Origin: Pilatotrama ljubarskyi
Lineage: Eukaryota > Basidiomycota > Agaricomycetes > Polyporales > Polyporaceae
Direction: 5' to 3'
Assembly: GCA_022385805.1 (NCBI GenBank)
Contig: MU277703.1
Coordinates: 62,001 to 126,000 of the forward strand
DNA: 64,000 bases
In this document: positions 24,645-35,814 of the stretch, piece by piece
How the letters are laid out: each line of letters begins with the position of its first letter
How positions within the stretch are numbered: the stretch's first letter is position 1
Translations under genes and position numbers: made by a program
The notes under the pieces: model-generated
What the model saw: the letters and a program-made list of their open reading frames with translations, nothing else
The model's database searches: none
What the model was told of the DNA's origin: nothing

Positions 24645-26201
24645 ATGCCCATTTGCACGAGCTGCGCCCAGCCTACCCCGTATCTCTATACCGTGTACAA
24701 CTCGGCGTACAACTTCCGACTGGAACAGTGCGTCAGTCTATCTGCATCTAACCTGTTCGAGCTTCATGTTCGAACCACCCGCTTGTTCGGTCGGCCATGC
24801 TAATCTGCCTTCGCGTCTCGGCCCCTACATAGACCGCCTGCCACGCGTTTGCGGACCCATATGTCGAGCACGACACTCTCACGCTCCTCCTGGACCTGAT
24901 TCTGCTGAAAAGGGACGTCTATCGCCACCTTCTCTACAACCGTGGATTGGGCGCCCGAAAAGTTGGTGGCAAGGCGCCCGGCAATGAGGACAGCGATAGT
25001 ACGCGCGCCGGACAGCAGCGACACAACGAACTGGTATGTCTCGCGCGATGGTCGGTCTGGCCGTTGTTTGGAGTTCACGCTTTCGACCAGGCTCGCTGGT
25101 GGCTCATTGTCAAGCTAGGAGGCGCCCTGATCTGCGTCGATGCGTGTACGTACCTGATCACCTGTATTCTGCTCGTGCTCCGAAGCTCAATACCCATGCA
25201 CACCGCAGTCATTCGGTGGACACACATCAGTGAGGTCGCCCTGCTCCAGGGACTCAGGCCACGCAGCTGACTCGGGCTCGGCCAGGCTCGCGCCCACCCG
25301 GTGACACCTCCGAGATGGTAACTTGGAATCGCGCCGCGATGCAAGGTTTCCTCCGCATCCTCGTGGGCTGTTTCTTCGGTGCGCTACTATCTATAGCTAC
25401 GTGAACTATTAAGGCACATGTCTAACACCACTCGATACTGCCTCCGTCAGAGACAGCTGCGTTTCACGCCGGTGTTACGCTCGCCTGTTATTCCGTTCTG
25501 AAGGCCCTTCCGTCGGCGCAAGCGCCCATGTCAGGGATCCGGGAGCAGTTCAGGTGTGTACTTCGCGAGCTACAAGAGAGCGACGATCCGCCTTCTCGCC
25601 TCATCATATCGCCGTGTGAAACCGGACGTTGCTTGGCGTTATGAATCGTGGTCCTCCCATCCTCCGTTCGGCGGGAATAGAGTGAGACGGAGACGGAGAC
25701 GCTGACGGTCGCGTGCACAGATATTCACACATCCCGTTGACCCTGCTCTACTCCTCCCTCACGAAGCTATTCCTGCTCTTCTGTCTGTCGGTCTGGCGCC
25801 CGGACGCCGCGAGGGCGCATACGCCACAGGAGCGGGCTTACCTTCATCCGAATGCGACATCATTCACGCACCCGCTCGTCGTGCGTGCGCTGGAGCTGCT
25901 TGATGAAGACAAGCTCGACCGTGAATGGGTTGTCCGAAACGTCCTGGGAGGAATGGCCGCTGGATTCGGGCTGCGAGGTATGCTGAACTCCACCTGCGGC
26001 TTCGCACGTAGACAGCGGGACTGATGGGGCCTCCTGTCAGTTGTACTCGACTGCCACCCGTTCTTCACGACGATCATTATCATTGCAGGTTGGCTCGTCA
26101 AAACTGCTGTAGCGAACCTCGTGAGCGGGTGGGTGGGAGCGGGGCTTGGGGTCGACGATAAAGCCGCCGGAGAGATGTGGCTGGCGTACAGTATTCCGTA
26201 G
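24645..26201 (+). CDS. ARV1: Arv1, ER sterol/GPI-anchor homeostasis protein
   Basis: An ER membrane protein needed for sterol trafficking and GPI-anchor maturation. The start is ATG 24645: MPICTSCAQPTPYLYTVYNS. The conserved Arv1 homology domain has a zinc-ribbon CxxC (CTSC) and a second CxxC formed across the first intron (LEQC | TACHAFADPYVEHDTL), then LLLDLILLKRDVYRHLLYNR. Later exons give RWWLIVKLGGALICVDA, an FIRW segment, a low-complexity stretch, FLRILVGCFF, AGVTLACYSVLKALP and LTLLYSSLTKLFLLFCLSVW (membrane segments). Then come VVRNVLGGMAAGFGL and the last exon WLVKTAVANLVSGWVGAG, ending WLAYSIP at TAG 26199-26201. Some middle borders are approximate. It is convergent with TSC13, 170 bp apart. 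Confidence 0.9.
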
Positions 26202-26371
26202 GCATCGCTGAACGGAGAAATGGTTCATTAGGGAATTATCGTAACGGGTATTGACCGAGCGTTAGCGCATAACTACAGTAACAGCTAATAGGTAGAAGCA
26301 AGCAATCACGTCCGGCCCGACATGACAGACAATGACACGTCGTGGTACGCACCCGACGCGTCAAGGATGCT

Positions 26372-27667
26372 TTAGAAAATGAAAGGGAACATCGCCTTCC
26401 TGTTGGCGGGATAGTCCTTCCCGAACTCCTTCTTGTAGTTCTTGTGCTTCTTGATGGCCCAGACCGCCATCTGGTACGTGGATACCACCAAGAACAGCCA
26501 GGCTGGACGGCCAATCGCGCGTCAGCGCTCGCAGCCAACTTGAGCCGCATGGGAGAGAAACGCTCACCAGCATAGCTACCGGTCATGACAGCGATGACAG
26601 TCCATCCCACCGTCTCGAAGAAATAGTTCGGGCAGGAGACGAGCGCGAATCCGTAGCCCTGGGGTATCGCACGCTTCGTCGTACCAGCCGGACGCAGGTT
26701 ACGGAGGTTGATGTGCGTGTGCAGGTTGGAGAGCTCGGCGAACTGTTCCGTCGGAGCAAGCGATCAGAAACTCGGAAGACACCCGAGAGAATGAACGGGA
26801 GCAATACGCACTAGCCAGACAGCGAGGCAAGACCACAAGAAGGCGGGGTTCTCGCGGATCGTGCCGCGGATGTACGGGGAATTTGCGGCGAACGTCGGGC
26901 TATAGACCGAGTACGCAAGTAAGACACCGGAGAGGATGTGGTAATGCGCGGAGCTGACGGAAAAGTCGGGTCAAATACGCGTTCCACGATACGCAATCGA
27001 TGACCTACTTCTTGAAGACGTTACGGAATGGCATGGTTCCGTGCGAGAAGCGGTGGACAAAGAGGGTTTCCAGTTCGCGCTTCAGGAAGTGGAGGAGCAC
27101 CATAGCATACACATATCTGAGGTTTCCCTCTCAGCACGCGGCGAAGCAAGACGTGAGAGCCGGGGACTTACTTTTGCAGCACACTGTGCTGGACAGCACC
27201 TCCATAGAACAACTTCGGGAAGTGGTAGATGAGAGGGTGGACTATGAGAGGCCCAGCCTGCAGGTGACGCGTCAGTCCGGTGTCATGTTGCTACGAGATG
27301 GGGGGAGCACGCACGTATTCAATGAGGAATACGGTCCTCCAACCAATCTGCGGCCCCAAGTCTTTCACGGTGACTTCGGAGCCATCCACGACGCCCGCGT
27401 CTTTCAGGGTCGCGTTGTCGGCGAGTGCCTTACTCTCCCCCTTCAAGGTCAACTTCTGACGCGACGGGTGGAACTGCATACATGCTGTGAGACTGCGTAC
27501 ATGTATCAGAGCGACGCTTTATGACAGACCTTGGGATTCTTCGCGGTGATCGCCTTCTTGAGGTCACGAACAGTATGTTCCTCGGCAGGCTTGTCGAAGG
27601 TAATGAAAGTCGGCAGATTACGAGTCAGCGGCGTGGACTTGGCCGCAGAGACCTTCACGGAGACCAT
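26372..27667 (-). CDS. TSC13: Very-long-chain enoyl-CoA reductase Tsc13
   Basis: Catalyses the last step (trans-2-enoyl-CoA reduction) of each very-long-chain fatty acid elongation cycle in the ER membrane. The start is ATG 27667, with the ubiquitin-like N-terminal domain typical of the family (PAEEHTVRDLKKAITAKNPK, then FHPSRQKLTLKGE and TLKDAGVVDGSEVTVKDLGP). Then come the membrane part IGWRTVFLIEYV, GPLIVHPLIY, VLLHFLKRELETLFVHRFSH, GTMPFRNVFKK, SAHYHILSGV, LHTHINLRNLRPAGTTKR and IPQGYGFALVSCPNYFFE. The C-terminal motif AIKKHKNYKKEFGKDYP is followed by RKAMFPFIF and TAA at 26372-26374. All hallmark segments of the steroid-reductase C-terminal domain are present, so the gene looks intact. 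Confidence 0.93.
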
Positions 27668-28180
27668 TGTGGGCGACAAGAACAGCAGGAATCAAGTCGG
27701 TGAGCAGTGCAGCGGTTCTGTACAGCAACTGTTGGCCGGTGGCAGGTTATATGACCGTCAGCCTTGTTGCGTCACTTTCTGGCAAGTTCTGGGATGCAAA
27801 GAATAGGACAAGAGGATTTCCAACAATGTCCTCCGATGGAGTCTTGGCCTAGCGGTCTAGCGGGTCATGTGAGAGTTGCGCGCAGGATCGAGCCGCCGCG
27901 GGTATGTTCTTTTTTTTTTCACCTCTTCCTTCGGGCTTCATGCGTTTCATCAGCGACGGTATTTGTATTAAGCTGCAGGCTATACGGAAGTGGGCTCTAG
28001 TTGGGAGCTGGCGCGACTGGGGTGTGGTAGTCAAGACGGTATACTGCCACGGTGTGAGTAAAGCCTGACTTGGCCTAGACTGATTTCCCGAAAACATCGG
28101 AGTGCTTGCTATATGGTTGCGCCACAACGCCTCGCGAGCACTTCCCCGTTTTAATTTCTGCCTTCTGAACGTCCACCATC
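27668..28180. promoter_or_regulatory. Divergent promoter region, TSC13 / ICT1-like
   Basis: A 513 bp gap holding a pyrimidine run (T9C near 27910). No TATA box recognised. Confidence 0.4.
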
Positions 28181-28968
28181 ATGCTGATGCATCTCCTGAG
28201 GTCGCAGGGTGCCCTGCCGCGAAATGTTCCTCGATTGGCCAGTACAGCCAGGACAAATCACACAGCGCGGGACGGAATACCGACACCCCCACCAATTCCT
28301 GCGATTCAGGACGCGTCTCAGAGCGCAGAAGCGAGGGATTGGATTCAACGCTTCAAGAGCAGAGAGATACCCAGGAACGCTGTGGATTTGTCATTTTCTC
28401 GAAGCTCTGGACCTGGTGGGCAGGTGCGCATATACTTTGCTGTGTATACACCATCTCCCGGGCCATGTTCTGATGTATACATATCGTACTGTCCAGAACG
28501 TGAACAAGGTGAACACGAAGGCCACGCTGCGGTGCCCAATCGATGTACCTTGGATACCTTTGTGGGCGCGGGACTACATCAAGAAGACAGTAAGTTCTTC
28601 CGAGGCGTCCTGATGTCATTCCGCTACATTCTCTGCCCGCGACAGCCCTCATACGTGTCGTCATCACAATCCATACTGTTGACCTCGACCGTGCATCGTT
28701 CCCAAGCCCAGAATGTGCAGGATTGCCTGGCCAAGGCGAGTGCCCCTGGCGACTCCGCCTGTGATGTAATCGCTCACCCGTTCGATCGCTGTAGCTGCAT
28801 GCCTTGATTGTGTCCGCTGCTTCCGCAGGGCTCGTGAACGAGCCTTCTGAAGAGCAGAAGGCGCGGGTGCGCTCGTTGGAGAGAGCCGACAAGGCCCGCC
28901 GACGTCTGGAGAAGGACAAACGCAAGCAGATCAAACGGGGTCGATCAGGCGGTAGTGACTGGGACTGA
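28181..28968 (+). CDS. Mitochondrial ICT1-type peptidyl-tRNA hydrolase (MRPL58-like)
   Basis: A release-factor-like protein that hydrolyses peptidyl-tRNA on stalled mitochondrial ribosomes. The start is ATG 28181, with a basic Arg/Ser/Thr-rich N-terminus that fits a mitochondrial presequence. The catalytic GGQ loop spans an intron: SRSSGPGGQ | NVNKVNTKATLR. Then come VPWIPLWARDYIKKT, PSYVSSSQSILLTSTVHRSQ, NVQDCLAK, an intron with a GC donor (28736-28794), LHALIVSAASAGLVNEPSEE, and a strongly basic tail rich in Lys and Arg, as required for binding the empty mRNA channel. The stop is TGA 28966-28968. The GC donor is needed: other joins give a stop or lose the LHALIVSAA segment. Confidence 0.9.
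28736..28794 (+). other. GC-AG intron in the ICT1-like gene
   Basis: Donor AAG|GCGAGT, acceptor GCTGTAG|CTG. It joins DCLAK to LHALIVS in phase 0. The donor hexamer is the same as that of the GC-AG intron at 642-703. Confidence 0.75.
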
Positions 28969-29449
28969 ACGCGCCAGCGCGCGTTACGCCGCCTGCGTCG
29001 TGCTCCGCAGCCGCGAACGCAAGGCGCGGCGTATTCGGTGTCGCGTCCCGATAGCGCATTGCGCACGCAACGACGCATGGAGACGCGAGTGGGTAATCCG
29101 GGACGACGCAGTGCCGGCGCTTACTGGCCCGCTACTCCATCCGTCTCGACTGTCGAGGAAAGTCTTGGCTGGAGCGGTGCAATTATCGACGGCTGCCGCT
29201 GCCAATCTGCGTGTGTTCGCCTGTTCCGTGCACCAATCGTACGCAGTTGTGGACTCCAGTTTGACAGCTCTCCATAGCCTCCCTGTATCAACTCCGATCA
29301 TGTGACGTATACGCGATCGAGCCCGCTCCCCTTCCTGGCTGGCCCCAACCTGCCTGGCCGTCAGCCCCCGCCCGCTGCACCCACAAAAGACGTTCCCCTC
29401 CCGCTCGCGCACACCACTGCTCTCGTCTCCCTCGCTTACCTATCCCTCC
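28969..29449. other. Upstream region of the aquaporin gene
   Basis: 481 bp with open frames on both strands but no supported gene; taken as the promoter and leader of the aquaporin gene. Confidence 0.45.
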
Positions 29450-30768
29450 ATGTTGTCCTTCATGCGCCGTCAACGCAGAGCGAACGACGGAACTCCGGAT
29501 CCCAACTACACCTTCGGAGACTCACCCAAACCTGGCTTCTTTGCCGGGATCAGAGACGACCTCACAGCTGCGGTCCTCGAGTATGCGGGCACCACTTTCT
29601 TCCTCCTTCTCGCCTTCGGTGGTACGCAAGCCTCATCGAGCGAAGCAGCTACCAGCGGCCAGGCCTCCAACATCGAGCGAGTGATGTACATCTCGCTATG
29701 CTTCGGCTTCAGCCTTCTCTGTTCAGTATGGCTGTTCTATCGCGTTACTGGAGGGCTCTTCAACCCGGATGTCAGTCTCGCGCTCCTCCTCACTGGCGTT
29801 ATCGGGCCAGTACGCTTTGTGCTGTATTGCATAGCGCAACTACTCGGTGGCATCACAGCCGCAGCTATCATCTACGCTCTGACGCCTGGGCCCCTGGCCT
29901 TCAAGTGAGTACATCACTTGGTACTGCGTCTTGCGAGTGAGTACTGATGATCACAATCCCATAGTACCTACCTCGCGCCAGGGGTCAACAAAGCTCAAGG
30001 AGTCTTTATTGAGATGTTCATCACGACCGCGCTGGTTCTGGCCATCCTCATGTTGGCTGCCGAGAAACATAACGCCACGCCATTTGCACCGGTATGTTTC
30101 CCGCACTCTGTGCGCTATTACGCAGTTGCTGAACGTGTCTACAGGTTGGCATCGGCCTTACCCTCTTCGTCTGTCATCTGTAAGTGCTACGTCGATCCGC
30201 GCACCTGCACCGTACTGAGCCAATGTGTGCAGGTGGGCGGTTTACTACACCGGTGCAGGAATGAACACTGCTCGCGCGTTCGGTCCCGCCGTCGTCACTG
30301 GCTTCCCCTATCACTACCACTGGATCGTGAGTCCCATATTCCATGTAGAATCCAGCGCATCCATACTGATCACGCATATCCAGTATTGGGTCGGTCCTTT
30401 CCTCGGCTCGCTGCTAGGCGTCACATTCTACACTATCTTGAAGCAGTGCGTACTCTTCCTTATCGAAGAATTTCCCGTGTACTCACTTCGAATCCTTGTA
30501 TAGTATCAAGTACTGGCGGTTCAACCCCGGCCAGGACACGGTCGATTTCCGCGAGTCGCCAGGCGACCCCGTGAACCACGTCAAGTCCGCCGTACGCCGT
30601 TCCATATCCTCTGCCAGTCGCAGCGGCCGGAGCGGGTCGCGCAGTGACAACGAGGAGGGCGCTCAGGCCAATCAGTTCAACGAGAAGCCTAGAGCCCCAC
30701 ACGAGCGTGGAGACGTCGCGGATGGCGAGCCCGCGCGGGGCCGAAGGCCCAACGACAGCGCGGTCTAG
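29450..30768 (+). CDS. Aquaporin (MIP family) with altered NPA boxes
   Basis: A six-helix water or small-solute channel, probably in the plasma membrane. The start is ATG 29450 ([10 protein letters not shown]), with an early [19 protein letters not shown] helix. The first half-helix reads [13 protein letters not shown], so the first box is NPD instead of NPA. After several introns the second is [17 protein letters not shown], so NTA replaces NPA, while the following Arg (selectivity filter) is kept. Helices [37 protein letters not shown] and [19 protein letters not shown] are present. The cytoplasmic tail of about 80 residues is Ser/Arg-rich ([19 protein letters not shown]), a possible phosphorylation region. 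The two box changes must affect pore geometry, so transport of water should not be assumed. Confidence 0.92.
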
Positions 30769-31029
30769 AGGCGCTGCTGGTCGTCCTCTATGCCGTGCGG
30801 TCGACGATCCTGACGAAATTCACGAACGAACGCATGCTACGATATGTCATGAGTGTATATACATCATCCTCCAACGGACAGTGGAATGCCCTACATACTG
30901 TAGCATTTACAAGAGATTTCCCCAATTCATCGTCATTCCTCCATCAAGAGTAGTCTACGTATCGATAGTCTAGCGCGCGGTCACCAATGATATTTGGATA
31001 CCGAAGTCCATGAGATCAATACACACACA

Positions 31030-34000
31030 CTACGCGCACTCGAAACTGTCGGCGATGGTTGGATCACCACCCTTGTGGCGTATGGTCGATGGGTACTAGC
31101 GAGAGAACAATCGTCAACGTGCATTCAACGAAGCGTAAGCATATAGCTAACCCTGCACAGCGGGCGGGTGAAGCCGACACCATTTGTGACATTGTTGTCC
31201 TTGTAGTTGGCGGCGACGATGGTATCCGGAGCCACCCCTTCCTCGACCCAACGGACCATCGCGGCGAGAATATTGTGTTCAGGATTAAAGGAAATCGGTG
31301 GGTTGTCGTTGGAGGCTTGCTCGACGGAGCCGAACGCATTCGCGGCGAACCCGCCCTAGGAAGTGTCAGTAATCTCCCAACCATCCCATGCCGAAGCTGA
31401 GACATACATGGCTATAACAGGTATTGAGCGAGGAAGCCTTCGGATGAGCAACAACTGGAAACTCACCAATGGTTCATCCCGGGCACCAAGAAGAGGCGAT
31501 AGTAATCGTCGATCTCCATTGTCGTGTTCGCCATCGTGAACTCGTGTACGGTCTCGTAGTAATGTATGCTGTTGCCGGGACTGATGAGCTGATCCGCCCA
31601 CCCGACATACTGCAGCAGTTTGCCGTTGTGCGGCGCGCCAGCGAACGCTGTGAGGTTGGGACTGATGGCCTTGTGACAGAGGCCCGGTTATAAGTCTACA
31701 GCGCAGGGAGTTCGCATGTATGGAATGTCTGATAGGACTCACGTTAGCCTGGCCAGGGTCGATGTCATCGGCTTTCTTGAGAACGCTAGCGTCGTAGTCG
31801 CGGGTCTTGAAGGTTGTATCGCTGTGCGGAGCTCCTCAGCATACTGCTCGGTGAATCCAGGCCAAGAGTGAGTGAGCGTACTTCAATACCATGAACTTGA
31901 AGTAGTTCAACCCGATCGTAAACTGCTTCTTGCCCACAAGCCCGTGATAGTACTCGGTTTCGCCGCCGGGATAGTAGCCGCCGAATATGTAAGTTTGATC
32001 GGCCTCGTAGTAGTCTGCGTAAATCCGGTGGAGCGCGCTGATCTGGTCGCCGGTGAGGCATGTCGACGTGTTTTGTCCAGGACGGCAGGTCAATGTCTCC
32101 GGACGGAAACTGTTCAAGAAAGCAATGAGCTGCAGCGCTCGTCCTCCGAAACAGATGCAACGCACCTGCATATCCTGGGGTCGTTGATGATATCGTCTGT
32201 CAACTGTCGACAGGTCTGTGAACGGATGGGCAGGGACGTCAGAGACGATAGCCACGTACGCCGTCCAGCGCATCGCACTGTCTCATCACTTCGGGCGCGA
32301 GCACGTCGTTCCACATATCTTCCGTTATAAAGTGCGGTGACGTCGATGGCTGCGTGTTGAGGTTCATGTGGATCGACCACCCTTGCAGATGTGTCTGCCA
32401 GTTCGCCGGAGAGCCCACGACCTGAATTCCAGAGGTGCCTCGGTGAGGTTACATGGCGGCGCTCGCGTGACAGAACTTACGACGCCATCGAAGTCCTCCG
32501 GGAAATCCTGGACCTCTTTCAACCTGAAAGCGCTCTGAACGTGAGACCGTCTACGGTGGCCGCAGTCATAGGACAACATACCCCTGACGCCCACCTACGG
32601 CATGTCATGAAACGATGATCAGCACGAGTGCGGTTGTGTGATAGGTATGCAGGCGCACCAGTAGAGCATCCGAGATAATATGACTTGTTCGCCGGCGTGC
32701 CGTAGTATTGCTCCACGACCTGCTTGCCCGCGAGGACGCTCAGGTGCAGGGCTCTCCAGCCCCAGTCTACGATAGCATTCTGCAGGGGAGCAGGTGGTGC
32801 AAGGTGAGCGGGCCGAACTAAGGCCACATTTCATGCCACGCGTGACTCACGTCGTTGTGCGGGCCGGCCCAGTCGCCGTCGTCTGTGGTGCCGTCATGGC
32901 CAGTGTTCGTCGAGATCCCCGCGACTGAGTGCGCATATTGAGTACTGGATGCGCGAGGTTACCACGACGAGCCGCCGCGGCACCACTCACATCCTTGCGG
33001 CACAGCGACGTGGCCGAGCTCCGTTACCGTAACTGCAGGAGAGCCATCGGAGGATCAGAGAACTGTGTTCTGCGCAATCGATCGTGATCGTTCCGTACCT
33101 CCTCCAGCGAGGCCGCCGTTACCTACGGTGAGCACACGGCCATTCCACTCGTCCATCGGGGAATTGGCCATCGGCTGGTATCAGCTTTTAGCGCTGACAA
33201 GGCTACACCAGCCTTCGAGCACCTTGCATCTCCTTATATTCCATTATACTGTTCCCCCAGTCTTTTGACACTCTGATAGGTACTGGAAACACTGGTAGAA
33301 TTCTTCTTGGTGCTTGGCAATGTTGAATAAGAATCGTAAGTGAGTTACAATTACTTAGCAGAGGCTCGACAGCCTTCTACGTTATAGGTAAGAATTCCAA
33401 CCCATTGGCGCACCACACTGCTGGCTTTCTTATCGGCCGATGCGAATCGCGCGCCTTCGAATGAGCCTGCCCTCAACCGCCACACCCTCAGCCGCTGCAA
33501 TAGTCTTAGAGACCGTCGTGTCTTGCTCCCTTGACTCATACTTTCCCTGTGAGCGACCGAGTCGCACTCCCTCTCATCGCAGTCACCCAGAGCTGTATAT
33601 GCTCCGCAGCGCAGCTGTGTCCATGTCGGTGGATGACTGCTCGCCATGATACCTGAGCTGTATGCTCCGCGGCCACCGCTTTGGTGCCGCGTGCTTGTTG
33701 CGGGACGTTCGAGGCTGTAGGCTGAATGGTCTTATGCACTGACGTCTACTTCTTCGCGCAGTGAAGCCTCAGGTGTCAACGCAAGCCTCAGGTGTCACTG
33801 CGTCCACGGGCGGCTTGCACTGTACGAGGCGCGGTCCCTCTGTGTCCTCCAGGTGAGTGCGGAGGTGGACAGGTGTGGCCCACAGTGCATGCCGACGATG
33901 GCCTAGTATTGTATGCTCAACAGGTACATTCCCTCATCACCTATCATGACCTTGTTGGACCGGGAGCCATGTATGTTTCTGTACGCTATGAAATGTGATT

Positions 34001-34540
34001 CTTCCACTACGGATATGATTTGAGAGGCCTGTGGTCAGAACACGAGAATATGCCCATGGAACCTGTACCGTATTTCGGGGTGTCAGGAGTCCCACAATAT
34101 GCGCAAGGTCTGAAATGTCTCAAAGTCTTGTAAATCTTGACAGTATAGACTTGTCGTTATATTCGGATGTAACGAGCCTCACAAGACTTTTGGTACTTGT
34201 ATACATTCTTCCCATTACAACTCCATATAAGGCCTTAGCGCATGTCCGCCAATTCCCCGATGTCCGGCAGCCACACCTCCGTGAGAGCGGTCGAGCCGGC
34301 GGTGGCATTCGTGGTAATGACGAGCTCAACGCGGCAAAAGGAGGGTAGATTTGACACGTCGATGCTGGAATAGACATTCGAGATGTTCACGCGGGTATTG
34401 GCGGTGTAATGGGTGGTGCCTGATAGAGAGACGCTTGCCAGAGAGGCCGGTGCGAAGGAGGCGCACGCAGATTTCGAGCCCTGTGAGGCCGCCGCCGCAA
34501 GAGTAACGCCTAGTAAGGCGAGAGCTATAGGAAGAGACAT
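31030..34540 (-). CDS. Secreted tannase / feruloyl esterase, interrupted by an insertion
   Basis: A secreted serine esterase of the tannase/feruloyl-esterase family that cleaves phenolic esters of plant polymers. The start is ATG 34540, with a signal peptide MSLPIALALLGVTLAAAA. Then CRVELVITTNATAG and TEVWLPD, where the exon is broken by a 1107 bp TIR element (33155-34261). It resumes at DEWNGRVLTVGNGGLAGG, VTVTELGHVAVPQG, FAGISTNTGHDGTTDDGDW, VDWGWRALHLSVLAG and YYLGCSTGG (nucleophile Ser). Next are GRQGLKEVQDFPEDFDG, ITEDMWNDVLAPEVM, CDALDG, DDIINDPRIC, FRPETLTC and YYRLFLVPGMNHCLGG (catalytic His). The C-terminus is YPSTIRHKGGDPTIADSFEC, stop at 31030-31032. Removing the element and one 4-bp copy restores VWLPDEWNGR exactly. 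All other exons look intact, so the insertion is recent. A TATA box lies 56 bp upstream of the ATG. Confidence 0.88.
33155..34261. mobile_element. 1107 bp non-autonomous TIR element inside the esterase exon
   Basis: The perfect 14-bp inverted repeats ATCGGGGAATTGGC (33155-33168) and GCCAATTCCCCGAT (34248-34261) bound the element. Directly outside them is the 4-bp duplication GTCC (33151-33154 and 34262-34265). An equal reading is 15-bp repeats beginning with C and a 2-bp TC duplication. Deleting the element plus one duplication rejoins the esterase reading frame. Inside there is no recognisable transposase; the longest open frame is under 100 codons. A 15-bp direct repeat AAGCCTCAGGTGTCA occurs at 33764-33778 and 33783-33797. 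The superfamily is undetermined: the duplication length does not fit Tc1/mariner (TA), hAT (8 bp) or Mutator (9 bp). Confidence 0.85.
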
Positions 34541-34595
34541 GTGAACAATGGGTGGGTGCGCGCACGATGAGCCCCAAGGGTGGCTGTTTGCGCAT

Positions 34596-34601
34596 TTTAT
34601 A
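34596..34601 (-). promoter_or_regulatory. TATA box of the esterase gene
   Basis: TATAAA on the minus strand, about 56 bp upstream of the ATG at 34540. Confidence 0.6.
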
Positions 34602-35814
34602 CAGCGGTCGAGCAGGGCTGCGGGGGTGAAACCTCCGGACGTATCGGCTCGCAACGGTCTAGGGAGGCGACTTGGTGCATTGGGAAGAAGACATCGGCGC
34701 GAGAACGGCAGAGCGGTGTAGGGAGATATGAATGGATACACATGGAAAGCCAAGCCCCATGATTTCTCCCTCCCGGTGGTACTGCGCACGACCCACCGAT
34801 CGTGGACCGCCCAAGCACCTAAGAGGAGTAGTCGTCTTGCGTTTGTCCGACATGTGATGTAAATGCCGCTACACGTGTGAGACGGTGGGGAGCGTTGAAG
34901 CAGCTGGAGGAATGACCCCGATCTGCGGTGGTCGGTTCGTTCAGCACTTCACCCATGTCTAGGTCTTCGGATATGTACGACGTACGATATAGACGGCATG
35001 GGCTTACACCTGACGCTCCTCCTCGCATATTTACTGCATGCCGTGACGCCCACGCCGCCATATCAGAAAGCCGGCGTACGTGCTTGCCGTACAACTGTCA
35101 TCGCGATCCTAAGGAAGAAGCGGTCGCCGCTATCCCATGGCACACAGAGTGCGGATCGGATTGTGCGGATTGGACGCAGCAGTAGTCTTGCGATGTTGGG
35201 AACACGCTCATTTCAAGGCACAGTTGATCACCTGAATGCTAGTTCTAAAAATTCGTGATAACGGCCCACGATCTTATGGCACGAAAGCTACGCACCTCAT
35301 GAGGCTGGGTATATAGTGCGCTAGGCCAGGGGCGCGAATGCGAATCCAAGCGTAAGGGCACACACGCCGAGGCCACTGGGCGACAAAGACAGCTTCAGCA
35401 AATCAGAAGTCAATGGGCAAGTGACGCGCACCGGATCAGGCACTGTGCACACTGGCCGGCGTTCCGTTTGTTGGCGCCTTCGTTTCTCACACTCAGACTC
35501 AGTTGACTGGGAAGAACACTCATGGCATTGGGTGACTGCCTAAGGTACACTACGAGTCTCCAGACACTTCAACACTCACCTTATGCCGCCAAGTGCACGC
35601 AAAGCATGCCTCCAAAGTGCACCGGTTACTCTGTCGAGACGATGGTCAGCACAGGAATGGAAATGCGATGCACATAACATATACGGTTCAGAAAGCAGTA
35701 GTATAATCAATGCCGCAGCTCAGCAACAGCTTCTAGTTGATATTATGTTTACATGCGACTCATCTCCACCAACAAATGAGAAGAGAGGGGATGAAGGTGC
35801 GGAAGGGCACTCAC
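34602..35814. other. Intergenic or 3' part of the unidentified candidate
   Basis: No gene could be supported. A minus-strand GTGAGT donor after CATAAG near 35577 suggests that the candidate at 35.8-36.8 kb may extend into this region. Confidence 0.35.

Noticed and set aside
33351..33739. Open frames inside the TIR element as a possible transposase
   Set aside because: Each is under 100 codons and none carries a DDE-type or other recognisable motif.
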